Positions 9,365-15,619 of a stretch of DNA of 16,030 nucleotides are shown here, piece after piece. A program made the translations under genes and the position numbers. The DNA lies in NCBI GenBank assembly GCA_046705545.1, contig JBJKQF010000203.1:1-16030 (forward strand). Reading direction: 5' to 3'. Numbering within the stretch: position 1 is the stretch's first letter; each line of letters opens with the position of its first letter. A model generated the notes under the pieces. The model was not told the origin of the DNA. It searched no databases and saw only the letters and a program-made list of their open reading frames with translations. Source of the stretch: JAMCXS01 sp046705545 (GTDB taxonomy: Bacteria > Acidobacteriota > Terriglobia > UBA7540).

Positions 9365-10138
9365 ATGCCCCGCCCCAAGACTTCCACTTCCGGCCATCAC
9401 AGTGATGCGGCTCTGGCCGCCCGGCGCGCCAATCTCCTGAAGGCTCGCGCCGCTCCCAAAGAGCGCATCTACCGCCCCACTCCAAAGCGCCTTGCCGCCA
9501 GCCGCCGGAACCTGGCCAAGGCCCAGGCGGTGCTTCGCTCCCCCCGCTCGCGCGCCCGGCTGAACGCCTTAAAGCACGGCCTCTTTGCCGGCAAGTTCAC
9601 CTCGGCCGCGCTGGTGAAGCTTGGCGAAAACCCCCGCGAATACCGGGAAATGGTCCAGCTCTTTCGCCGCCTCCTCCAACCGCGCGAACGCCCGGAGCGC
9701 GAGTTGGTGGAGCGCCTGGCCCAAACTTGCTGGCGGCGCCTGCGCCTTTTCCGCGCCCAGGCCGCGCGCGAGCGTGAAGCCCTGCGCCGGGCGGTCAGTT
9801 CCGTCCCCGCCACCCACCACACGCTTTCAGAGGAGGAGACCGAGCTGCGCGCGCACTTGGTGGTGAATTCGCTCTTCAGCTTCAGCGGGATTTTGGCTGA
9901 GGCGCTCAAGCTCCAGTCGGAGATCGAAGGCCTGCTGCGGGCACTTTTGCGCAAGCGCTCCTCGGGCGCGATCGAGTTCCGCATGGCCGCCGGGCGGCGC
10001 GAGTCGCGCTTGGCGGAAGTGGAGAGCCTCGCGCTCGGCGCCCGTTCCGTGGATGACTTGTCCCAGGAGGAATTGATCGAGCGCCTGCGCTACCTCCGCC
10101 CCGAACGCATCCTGGCCATGAGCCGCCGTGTCCGGTAG
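9365..10138 (+). CDS. Basic hypothetical protein with NALKHGL motif
   Basis: The 257-residue product starts at ATG 9365, seven bases after AAAGGA (9352-9357). It resembles a family of uncharacterised proteins, frequent in Acidobacteria as I recall, marked by a basic N-terminus ending in N-A-L-K/R-H-G-L; here NALKHGL is at residues 67-73. Before it lie two similar short blocks, ARRANLLKARA (19-29) and SRRNLAKAQA (46-55). After it comes GENPREYREMVQLFRRLL and a long Arg/Glu-rich helical region (ELVERLAQTCWRRLRLFRAQ), then a second helical part to the end. No signal peptide or membrane segment is seen, so it is cytoplasmic. The arginine-rich start could bind nucleic acid; that is inference. It is transcribed alone from its own strong promoter, divergent from cimA. 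Function unknown. Confidence 0.75.
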   Translation: MPRPKTSTSGHHSDAALAARRANLLKARAAPKERIYRPTPKRLAASRRNLAKAQAVLRSPRSRARLNALKHGLFAGKFTSAALVKLGENPREYREMVQLFRRLLQPRERPERELVERLAQTCWRRLRLFRAQAAREREALRRAVSSVPATHHTLSEEETELRAHLVVNSLFSFSGILAEALKLQSEIEGLLRALLRKRSSGAIEFRMAAGRRESRLAEVESLALGARSVDDLSQEELIERLRYLRPERILAMSRRVR

Positions 10139-10162
10139 CGGCGCTTTCGGCGTTCACTGTAG

Positions 10163-10188
10163 GGGCGCACGGCCGGGAGGCCGCCCGC
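10163..10188. terminator. Possible GC-rich stem-loop between convergent genes
   Basis: The 66-base gap between the NALKHGL-motif gene (+) and the VOC gene (-) contains CGGCC (10170-10174) and GGCCG (10179-10183) around GGGA, with further G- and C-rich flanks that can extend or shift the stem. No T run follows. It may be a weak shared terminator. Confidence 0.25.
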
Positions 10189-10204
10189 TTCAAGGTCCGG
10201 GAAG

Positions 10205-10615
10205 TCAGGACTTTGGGTTCCAGATGATTTCCCAGAGGTGGCCGTCAGAGTCCTGGAAATACCCGGAATAACCGCCCCAGAAGGTTTTCTGAGCGGGCTT
10301 GATGATCTTGGCGCCGGCCTTTGCGGCCTGTTCCATCATGGCGTCCACTTCTTCGCGGCTGCCCAAAAGTTGCCCGAGGGTAAATTCGGTGGCGCTCGGC
10401 GGCGTCTTGCTCACTTCCGCATCGAGAGCGAGGTCGTCACGGGAAAACAGCGCGAGCTTCATTCCTCCCTCCAGGTCGAAGAAGACCACCGCGCCGTGTT
10501 CGAACTCCGTTCCCACAATTCCTTTGGTCTCGAGTCCCAATCCATCGCGGTAGAATTTCAGCGACCTCTCCAGATTGTCCACGCCGATCGTCAGGATGCT
10601 GATTCTCGGTTTCAC
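10205..10615 (-). CDS. VOC superfamily (glyoxalase/bleomycin-resistance fold) protein
   Basis: The 136-residue product has the two-module VOC fold: ISILTIGVDNLERSLKFYRDGLG at the start in outline (ILTIGVDNLERSLKFY), a strand pair GAVVFFDLEGGMKLALF, the helix SREEVDAMMEQAAKAGAKI, and the closing strands GGYSGYFQDSDGHLWEIIWNP. The start codon is GTG at 10615 with AAGGAG about ten bases upstream. The histidine usually present in the first strand of metal-dependent glyoxalases is replaced here (LTIGV), so it may be one of the many VOC members without a known metal site. The closing HLWEIIW keeps a glutamate. Substrate unknown. It stands alone between two convergent or divergent neighbours. Confidence 0.87.
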   Translation of the reverse strand: MKPRISILTIGVDNLERSLKFYRDGLGLETKGIVGTEFEHGAVVFFDLEGGMKLALFSRDDLALDAEVSKTPPSATEFTLGQLLGSREEVDAMMEQAAKAGAKIIKPAQKTFWGGYSGYFQDSDGHLWEIIWNPKS

Positions 10616-10752
10616 AAGTTATCTTCTCCTTTGCCGCTTTGCAGCCGGCAGCGCAGGGCGCAAAAGCCCGTGCCGCGGTCCAAAGGGAACCGATTCTAGC
10701 GGCTAGCGCAGACGCGACATGACGGGAGTTTATCCCCTCAGCGCCCGCCGCG

Positions 10753-10772
10753 CAAGACGCCGAAAACCAACG
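10753..10772. repeat. Copy 1 of a dispersed 20-base intergenic repeat
   Basis: CAAGACGCCGAAAACCAACG here and CAAGATGCCGAAAACCAACG at 15600-15619 differ at one base. Both copies lie outside genes and in the same orientation, 4.8 kb apart. Confidence 0.5.
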
Positions 10773-10835
10773 TCCACTCAAAAGCCCACAGTCAAAAGAG
10801 CCTTGGCGGCGGCTATCTGACTCGCCCAGTGGGTA

Positions 10836-10864
10836 TTGACTACGGCATGCAGATCGCATAATCT
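10836..10864 (+). promoter_or_regulatory. Likely promoter of the VWFA-related gene
   Basis: TTGACT (10836-10841) is followed by CATAAT (10857-10862, 15-base spacing) or TAATCT (10859-10864, 17-base spacing). Transcription would start near 10870, leaving a leader of about 115 bases before the preferred start at 10986. Confidence 0.5.
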
Positions 10865-10985
10865 TCGGGCTGCGATGCGCGTCGATTCCCGGGTGACTTT
10901 GGGTGCCCAATGGGCCCGACAGTTTTACGGTTTCGCAGCGAATCATGCCAGGCGGTGGTTGAGTTGCCCAAGGGGGTTCACGCGC

Positions 10986-13136
10986 TTGCGGATTATTTGT
11001 CTCATCGCGTTTTTCTCGTTTTTCTTCGCCCCCCCCGTTTCTCGCCTCAACCAACTAGCCGCACAGACAAAAGGAATCAGTAGCTCTGCCCAGCCTGTTC
11101 CTCAGGGTCCCAACAATCTGCGCCAGCAAACGGTCATTCGAATTACGGTGAACCTAGTGCAGGTGGACGCGGTTGTTACTGACTCCAAAGGACATCAGGT
11201 TACGAATCTCCAGCCCCAGGATTTTGAGATCCTCGAAGACGGCCACCCGCAAACCATCACGAATTTCTCCTATATCTCCACCGCCACGCCCGGCAGCACA
11301 AAGGCTCAAGCCGCAGCTCCGCTCGGAGCGCCTTCGGTGCCTCCGGTGCGGTTGCAGCCCGATCAGGTCCGCCGCTCCATCGTTATCCTGGTGGATGATC
11401 TCCACATGACTTTTGAAGACATGGTTAACGTCCGCAAGGCGTTAAACAAGTTCATCGATGACGACGTCCAGCCCAACGATCTCGTGGCCATTCTCTATAC
11501 CTCAGGGGGGATCGGCGTACGCCAGCAATTCACAAGCGATAAGCGCGTGCTGCACGCCGACGTCAACGCCCTCCGTTATCGCATGCTTGGGGGTTGGGAG
11601 TGGGCTTCATCGGGAAATTCGATCCTGGCAAGAGTAACCCAGCCCCCAAGCGGTTTCATCAATCGTGATAGAAGCGAGCTCGAAGGCGTCAGAAAGGACT
11701 TTGCGGTTGCCAGTGGGGATGAGAACCAGAACGCCACCAACGCCGGAACTCTGGACGCTCTTGCCTATGTTCTGGGTGGGCTACGCGACCTGCCCGGCCG
11801 CAAGGCCGTATTTCTGATGTCCGACGGGATTTCAATTGGCGCGCCGGATTTGGCGCAGGAAAGAATGCGCGAACTGGCGGACCTTGCCAATCGGGCTGCC
11901 GCGGTCGTCTACACGGTAGGGACCCAAGGGTTGCAAACCCTTTCGCCGGGCGCGAGCCCGGGCCCTGCGCCCAGCGACATCGCTGTCCCCCAGTGGCTCG
12001 CTTACGTTCAGGAGTCAAGGCTCAGCTCGTATGTCAACTCGCAGTGGCCTTTGCGGTACCTGGCCGAGAAGACGGAAGGGCTCTTCCTGCATGACAACAA
12101 CGATCTTGCGGGTGGCATGCACAAGATGATGGACGACCTGCGCGGTTATTACCTGATTGGCTTCAAGCCCCCTGCGGACGCCTTCAAGACCAAGCCAGGA
12201 CATGGCTTTCACCATATCCAGATAAAGGTTAAGGTGCGAGGCCTGCACGTCCGTTCCCGCCCCGGTTTCTACGCGGTTCCCGACAGCAACGCGGGACCGG
12301 CCCACCGCACGCGCCAAGAGCAGTTGCGAGCCGCTGCCATGTCTCCTTTTACGACGTCGGATGTTGGCCTCCAGCTTGCGCCGCAGTTTTTGACCAGGGG
12401 CAAAAAGGAGCTGGCGCGCCTGTGGCTGCACATCGATGCGCGTGACCTCAGCTTTCAAGGAGCGCCCGGCGGAAAAAGGAAGGGCAAAGCCGACCTGATG
12501 GCCATCGCCTTTGGTGATAACGGTGTGATGGCGAGCGGAGTGGAGGGCACCATCAAGGGCTCCTTCCCACCCGCCAAGTTTGAGGCGTTGCAACGGCGCG
12601 GTGTGAACTACACGCTCGACCTTCCCATCAAGCAGCCGGGCGGCTATCAGGTGCGGGTAGCGGTACTCGACCAGGCATCCCAAAAGCTCGGCTCCGCCAG
12701 CCGCTTTATTGAGATACCCCGCCTGAACCCTCACAGGCTCGCGCTCTCCGGCATCGTTCTCGACCCCAAAGACCTGGGAGAAAGCGGCCCCGCAGTCCGT
12801 CGCCTCAAGGCTGGCTCACGCCTGAGTTACCAACTTGAAATCTACAATGCGCGGCTGGGCGGGCCCAACCAGGCCCTGGACCTGGAGATTAAGATGGAAA
12901 TCTTCCGCGGCAATCAACTGGCGTGGGAGCAAAAACCCATCGCCCTCAAGCAGGTTCCGCGGAGTTCGAACCCGCCGGAGCTATCCGGCAGTCTCCTTCT
13001 GTCCCCGAACATGCCCCCCGGCCATTACGTGCTCCTGGTCACCGTCACCGATAAGCTCGCGCCGCAGCGCCATGCTACCGCCCGCCGGTGGATCGATTTC
13101 CAAGTTGTGCCGGCAGAAACCCACCGGGCAGGTTGA
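10986..13136 (+). CDS. Secreted VWFA-related Acidobacterial domain protein
   Basis: The product is 716 residues from TTG 10986. This start has AAGGGGG seven bases upstream and gives a compact signal peptide (IICLIAFFSFFFAPPVS). Starts further upstream (ATG 10875, TTG 10836) lack ribosome sites and lie beside or inside the promoter. Residues 50-100 hold the family's entry block (RITVNLVQVDAVVTDSKGHQ and LQPQDFEILEDGHPQTI). The von Willebrand A fold spans about 130-390: SIVILVDDLHMTF, DLVAILYTSG, GRKAVFLMSDGI, AAVVYTVGTQG and DDLRGYYLIGF. The metal-site motif DxSxS is degenerate. From about 460 to the end are beta-sandwich domains (ELARLWLHIDARDLS; GHYVLLVTVTDK). Such proteins, named for Acidobacteria, are exported and presumed to mediate binding; the partner is unknown. 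It nearly touches the convergent DUF4188 gene. Confidence 0.88.
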   Translation: MRIICLIAFFSFFFAPPVSRLNQLAAQTKGISSSAQPVPQGPNNLRQQTVIRITVNLVQVDAVVTDSKGHQVTNLQPQDFEILEDGHPQTITNFSYISTATPGSTKAQAAAPLGAPSVPPVRLQPDQVRRSIVILVDDLHMTFEDMVNVRKALNKFIDDDVQPNDLVAILYTSGGIGVRQQFTSDKRVLHADVNALRYRMLGGWEWASSGNSILARVTQPPSGFINRDRSELEGVRKDFAVASGDENQNATNAGTLDALAYVLGGLRDLPGRKAVFLMSDGISIGAPDLAQERMRELADLANRAAAVVYTVGTQGLQTLSPGASPGPAPSDIAVPQWLAYVQESRLSSYVNSQWPLRYLAEKTEGLFLHDNNDLAGGMHKMMDDLRGYYLIGFKPPADAFKTKPGHGFHHIQIKVKVRGLHVRSRPGFYAVPDSNAGPAHRTRQEQLRAAAMSPFTTSDVGLQLAPQFLTRGKKELARLWLHIDARDLSFQGAPGGKRKGKADLMAIAFGDNGVMASGVEGTIKGSFPPAKFEALQRRGVNYTLDLPIKQPGGYQVRVAVLDQASQKLGSASRFIEIPRLNPHRLALSGIVLDPKDLGESGPAVRRLKAGSRLSYQLEIYNARLGGPNQALDLEIKMEIFRGNQLAWEQKPIALKQVPRSSNPPELSGSLLLSPNMPPGHYVLLVTVTDKLAPQRHATARRWIDFQVVPAETHRAG

Positions 13137-13149
13137 AGATGGAGCAGGG

Positions 13150-13662
13150 CTAGCCGTTTGCGTCAAGGTCGGCCTCAGAAAGGGGCGGGCTGGAAGTGGC
13201 GCTGCCCTCCAACCCCAGGCGGTGCCGGGCGGAGAACATGGGGCCGCGCGCTACTTGCGAGGGAGCAAACTTCAGCAGGCCCACGGGCTTGTAAAGGTCG
13301 TCGTAGATGGCCTCCATCCCGCCGCGGATAAAGTAGGTCTCGTGCCAAAAACCCGTCCCGCCGGAATTGCTCAGGAAGCGCTTCCACCAGTCGCGGTGAG
13401 GGTCGGAGCGGGTCCAGGCTTCCAGCGATTCAAAGTCGCGCCAGTATTGCCGCATCCCCAGGTGCGGAGGAAATAGGGAATAAATCAAGTCTTCGTGCAG
13501 CAGCAGCCCCTCCGGCTGCGCCTGCACGGAGGCGGCGATCTTCGGCCCGAAGCCCAGCAGCGTCTTGAGGCCCGTGAGCGCGTTGACGCGCATCCCCAGG
13601 TAAACCACCACCAGGTTGGGATATCCGCTCAGGTCCACCGTGCGCCGGCTCACCTTTGCCAT
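13150..13662 (-). CDS. DUF4188 family protein (possible monooxygenase-like ferredoxin-fold protein)
   Basis: The 170-residue product begins at ATG 13662, eight bases after GAAGGAG; the in-frame extension to 13740 lies in the gap after the upstream gene and is unlikely. Visible blocks are VDLSGYPNLVVVYLGMRVN, GLKTLLGFGPKI, LIYSLFPPHLGMRQYWRDFE, LEAWTRSDPHRDWWKRF and GFWHETYFI. These match the DUF4188 family, which is related to small dimeric monooxygenase-like proteins; no reaction is established for this member. The histidines and tryptophans in SDPHRDWW and FWHETY are candidate active-site residues by inference. It is the second gene of a likely two-gene operon with the DUF4242 gene, 99 bases upstream on the same strand. 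Confidence 0.82.
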   Translation of the reverse strand: MAKVSRRTVDLSGYPNLVVVYLGMRVNALTGLKTLLGFGPKIAASVQAQPEGLLLHEDLIYSLFPPHLGMRQYWRDFESLEAWTRSDPHRDWWKRFLSNSGGTGFWHETYFIRGGMEAIYDDLYKPVGLLKFAPSQVARGPMFSARHRLGLEGSATSSPPLSEADLDANG

Positions 13663-13761
13663 GGCCGCTTCTCCTTCTATCAACCTGCTTCCGCCCGCCC
13701 GCTGCTCTTGCCGCTTTGCAGCGCCAAATCGTCGTGGCAAGCGGCAGGCGCCTCGCGGCGA

Positions 13762-14034
13762 CTATTCCGCCGTGGTCGGGTCGATCATGCGTTTCACCTG
13801 GGAGATGCGATTGACGGGGAAACCGCCCTGGGCGGCGTGTTGCCGGATGGCCTCCTCGTTGGGAGCCACATAAACGCAGTAGACTTTGTCATCGCTCACA
13901 AAGCTTTCCACCCACTGGATCTCCGGGCCCATCTGCCGGATCACGTTGCAGGACTTCTGCGAAACAGCCTTCCACTCCTCCGGCGTCAGGTTTCCCGCGC
14001 CGGGAATCTCCCGCTCAATGACATACTTGGGCAT
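13762..14034 (-). CDS. DUF4242 family small protein
   Basis: The 90-residue product starts at ATG 14034, five bases after AGGAGG, the strongest ribosome site in the window. MPKYVIEREIPGAGNLTPEE, SCNVIRQMGPEIQWVESFV, DKVYCVYVAPNEEAIRQHA and GFPVNRISQVKRMIDP are typical of DUF4242, a small ferredoxin-like fold. The family includes SCO4226, reported as a nickel-binding protein, but metal binding here is unproven; His107-type clusters are absent, and only Cys29, Cys53 and His66 could serve as ligands. It precedes the DUF4188 gene and is probably co-transcribed with it. Both are small alpha/beta proteins of about the size that forms dimers. Confidence 0.87.
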   Translation of the reverse strand: MPKYVIEREIPGAGNLTPEEWKAVSQKSCNVIRQMGPEIQWVESFVSDDKVYCVYVAPNEEAIRQHAAQGGFPVNRISQVKRMIDPTTAE

Positions 14035-14217
14035 GGTCCCCTCCTCTGGTCAATTTGGGGAAGTTGCAGCGCCGCCCTCAAGGCCCGTTCTTGGATTGTT
14101 TGTGGACGCCACAGCCCCGTCTAAGCGGATGATACCACCACGGCAGAGCGCCAGGGAGAGATTCCTCAGGGCGTTCGGAATGACGATAGAAGGGGGTTGG
14201 AGTATCGCTGGGCAGGC

Positions 14218-14259
14218 TTCACATTGCAGATTTGAGATCTGAGGATTTGAAATTTGAGG
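14218..14259. repeat. AT-rich 7-base-unit repeat, copy A (downstream of the four-helix bundle gene)
   Basis: These 42 bases match copy C (15508-15549) at 40 positions. They begin TTCACATTGCAG and continue as GATTTGA, GATCTGA, GGATTTGA and AATTTGA units, ending GG. After 14259 the two sequences diverge. Confidence 0.85.
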
Positions 14260-14305
14260 CGGGGAAACAATGATGGCCGGTTGGCGAAAATCGCGAAAGG
14301 ACGGT

Positions 14306-14797
14306 TCATTCTTTGGGCTTCGCCGCGTTGTGGCGGATCTGGTCGAGCTCGGCCAGGAAGGCGTCGCGCTCCTGACGGGACTTATTCTGACGGCGCGTCT
14401 TCTCAGTCAGATAGCGCTGGCCGGGAATTTTGGAATTCTGGAGCGAGCCGGCCCAGGCGGCCAACTGCCGGGAAACGCTTTCAGCGCGGGATTTTAAGTC
14501 CGCGATTTCAGATCTGAGATCCGCGAAACCCGGCAGGATTTCGAGCAGCGAGAGCATGGAGCGGACTTCGCCCGCCGAGCCACGCGCGATGTAAAGAAAA
14601 GCGAGCAGGTCCGGTGTGGTGCCGCGCTCAAAACCCTCCGCAATGTTGTTGGAAACGGAGACGGCGGCCCGCTCGATCTGGTCGCGCAGGCTGCCCTGGC
14701 CGCGGAAAGGGCGCTTGCCCGTAAGGGCGTAAACACGCTTCGCCAGGTCCAGCGCCGCCCGCCAGACAGGCAACTGCTCAAAGCGCTCGTACTTCAT
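14306..14797 (-). CDS. Four-helix bundle protein (23S rRNA intervening-sequence protein type)
   Basis: The 163-residue product begins at ATG 14797; a TTG at 14833 is possible but adds 12 non-family residues. The first 120 residues are the family fold: FEQLPVWRAALDLAKRVY, FRGQGSLRDQIERAAVSVSN, NIAEGFERGTTPDLLAFLYI, ARGSAGEVRSMLSLLEIL. The blocks LRDQIERAAVSVSNNIAEG and ARGSAGEVRS are diagnostic. The family was first described from reading frames inside 23S rRNA insertions; here it is a chromosomal gene outside rRNA, as is common, and its role is unknown. Relatives include the Avd accessory protein of diversity-generating retroelements, but no reverse transcriptase is visible here. Residues 92-103 are encoded by the same 7-base repeat that flanks the gene. 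A basic C-terminal tail of about 40 residues (TEKTRRQNKSRQERD) extends beyond the usual length. The ribosome site is weak (GGAAACC). Confidence 0.87.
   Translation of the reverse strand: MKYERFEQLPVWRAALDLAKRVYALTGKRPFRGQGSLRDQIERAAVSVSNNIAEGFERGTTPDLLAFLYIARGSAGEVRSMLSLLEILPGFADLRSEIADLKSRAESVSRQLAAWAGSLQNSKIPGQRYLTEKTRRQNKSRQERDAFLAELDQIRHNAAKPKE
14491..14524 (-). repeat. Repeat-derived segment inside the four-helix bundle gene
   Basis: On the minus strand the segment reads as consecutive 7-base units (GCGGATC, TCAGATC, TGAAATC, GCGGACT, TAAAATC) and encodes ADLRSEIADLKS, residues 92-103. The 14-mer ATTTCAGATCTGAG occurs here (14505-14518) and exactly in copy B (14873-14886). Confidence 0.6.
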
Positions 14798-14841
14798 GGT
14801 TTCCGAATATACGCTGGCCGGCCCGGAAAGCAAGAACTTTG

Positions 14842-14917
14842 GGATTTGAGGATTTCAAATCTCAGATTTCAAATTTCAGATCTGAGAACTGCGAATCTGA
14901 AATTTGAGGTCAGCAAG
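14842..14917. repeat. AT-rich 7-base-unit repeat, copy B (upstream of the four-helix bundle gene)
   Basis: From 14842 to 14907 the sequence divides into consecutive 7-base (occasionally 8-base) units of consensus RATYTSA, which change strand sense in the middle so that the array can fold on itself. Bases 14893-14917 match 15533-15557 of copy C exactly (25 bases). It lies 45 bases upstream of the four-helix bundle start. Confidence 0.85.
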
Positions 14918-14995
14918 GTAGCGAGTAAGCGTCCAAACAGGAAACCAGCTTCCTCGCCGCGCTCGGAGCCAACCTAAAACCGCAGAGTTAAAGGC

Positions 14996-15352
14996 CTACC
15001 CTTTGCCGAGCGCCCGGTTGCGGCCATCAACCTTCACCGTTTTGGGCACATGCTGGCGTACTTGCTCCTCGTCGAGCCAGCAGAAACTGCAGATGATGAC
15101 GAGGTCGCCTTGCTGGCCGAGACGCGCCGCGGCCCCATTCAGGCAGATCTCTCCTGAATCTCGTGGGGCGGGGATAACATACGTCTCGAGCCGCTGGCCG
15201 GAATTTAAATTCCACACCTGAACCGCTTCGTAAGGCAGGAATCCGGCCTCTTCAATGAGGGCTTCGTCGATAGCGATGCTGCCTTCATAATTGAGATCGG
15301 ACCTGGTCACGGTGGCCCGGTGAATCTTCGACTTCAGAAACTTTAGCATCAT
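14996..15352 (-). CDS. panD: Aspartate 1-decarboxylase precursor
   Basis: The 118-residue proenzyme converts L-aspartate to beta-alanine, needed for pantothenate and coenzyme A, in the cytoplasm. It cleaves itself between Gly24 and Ser25 (NYEGSIAIDE), making a pyruvoyl group from the serine. All expected active-site residues are present at the same numbers as in the E. coli enzyme: Lys9, His11, Tyr22, Arg54, Thr57, Tyr58 and Asn72 (LNGAAA). Two adjacent ATG codons (15352 and 15349) are possible starts; the first is chosen because it keeps this numbering. The ribosome site is weak (GGAAAG or AAGAG). No other pantothenate gene is nearby, so it is transcribed alone or with unseen neighbours. Repeats surround it on both sides. 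Confidence 0.95.
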   Translation of the reverse strand: MMLKFLKSKIHRATVTRSDLNYEGSIAIDEALIEEAGFLPYEAVQVWNLNSGQRLETYVIPAPRDSGEICLNGAAARLGQQGDLVIICSFCWLDEEQVRQHVPKTVKVDGRNRALGKG

Positions 15353-15383
15353 CTCTTTTCTTTCCGTTCGCTGTAGTGAGTAG

Positions 15384-15408
15384 CGCAGAGTTGTTCTTGA
15401 ACTCTGCG
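15384..15408. repeat. Perfect inverted repeat in the panD leader
   Basis: CGCAGAGTT (15384-15392) and AACTCTGCG (15400-15408) pair perfectly over nine bases around a seven-base loop, 32 bases upstream of the panD start. CGCAGAGTT also occurs just after the panD stop (14981-14989). There is no T run, so it is not a typical intrinsic terminator; a leader hairpin or protein-binding site is possible. Confidence 0.5.
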
Positions 15409-15507
15409 GGTTCTGTTCAAATCCTTACCGCCCCATGGTCCGCAGCAAATGAATATTCGACATCATTCTCGCCGCTGCAGTCAATCACGTTTCCGGCTGA
15501 CCAGGGT

Positions 15508-15557
15508 TTCACATTGCAGATTTGAGATCTGAGAATCTGAAATTTGAGGTCAGCAAG
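15508..15557. repeat. AT-rich 7-base-unit repeat, copy C (single copy)
   Basis: This 50-base copy joins the left sequence shared with copy A (15508-15549, 40 of 42 matches) and the right sequence shared with copy B (15533-15557, 25 exact matches). It carries no gene. Confidence 0.85.
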
Positions 15558-15599
15558 CCTTCTCGGCACCAGTAAACTCGTGCCCCTTCTCCCATCGCA

Positions 15600-15619
15600 C
15601 AAGATGCCGAAAACCAACG
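15600..15619. repeat. Copy 2 of the dispersed 20-base intergenic repeat
   Basis: It matches 10753-10772 at 19 of 20 bases. Flanking bases are only partly similar. Confidence 0.5.

Larger units (their letters stand above)
10616..10985. other. Divergent intergenic region before the VWFA-related gene
   Basis: This region holds the leader of the VOC gene (-), a 20-base repeat at 10753-10772 that recurs at 15600-15619, and the promoter and leader of the VWFA-related gene (+). The + frame of the VWFA gene is open back to 10836, but those residues are probably not translated (see the start discussion for that gene). Confidence 0.5.
14218..14917. mobile_element. Possible repeat-bounded cassette carrying the four-helix bundle gene
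   Basis: The left end (from 14218) equals the left end of the single repeat copy C, and the right end (to 14917) equals its right end through CAGCAAG. The four-helix bundle gene lies between. No transposase gene and no clear target-site duplication were found, so this is an inference from boundaries alone. Confidence 0.35.

Noticed and set aside
12015..12734. Minus-strand reading frame of 239 codons opposite the VWFA-related gene
   Set aside because: The + strand gene has signal peptide and family blocks; this frame has none and overlaps it fully.
10631..13722. 15-mer TTGCCGCTTTGCAGC shared by 10631-10645 and 13708-13722, both upstream of minus-strand genes
   Set aside because: A 15-base match between two GC-rich places in 16 kb is not far from chance, and the flanks do not continue the similarity.
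14149..14190. GAGATTCCTCAGGGCGTTCGG followed by AATGACG, which resembles short intergenic hairpins seen in many genomes
   Set aside because: Only a five-pair ATTCC/GGAAT stem and a single copy in the window; nothing more can be supported.
14306..14797. Four-helix bundle gene considered as avd of a diversity-generating retroelement
   Set aside because: No reverse transcriptase, template repeat or variable repeat was found in the window; the protein fits the general 23S-intervening-sequence type.
14218..15557. Repeats considered as a CRISPR array
   Set aside because: The copies are 600 or more bases apart, with no regular spacers and no cas genes.
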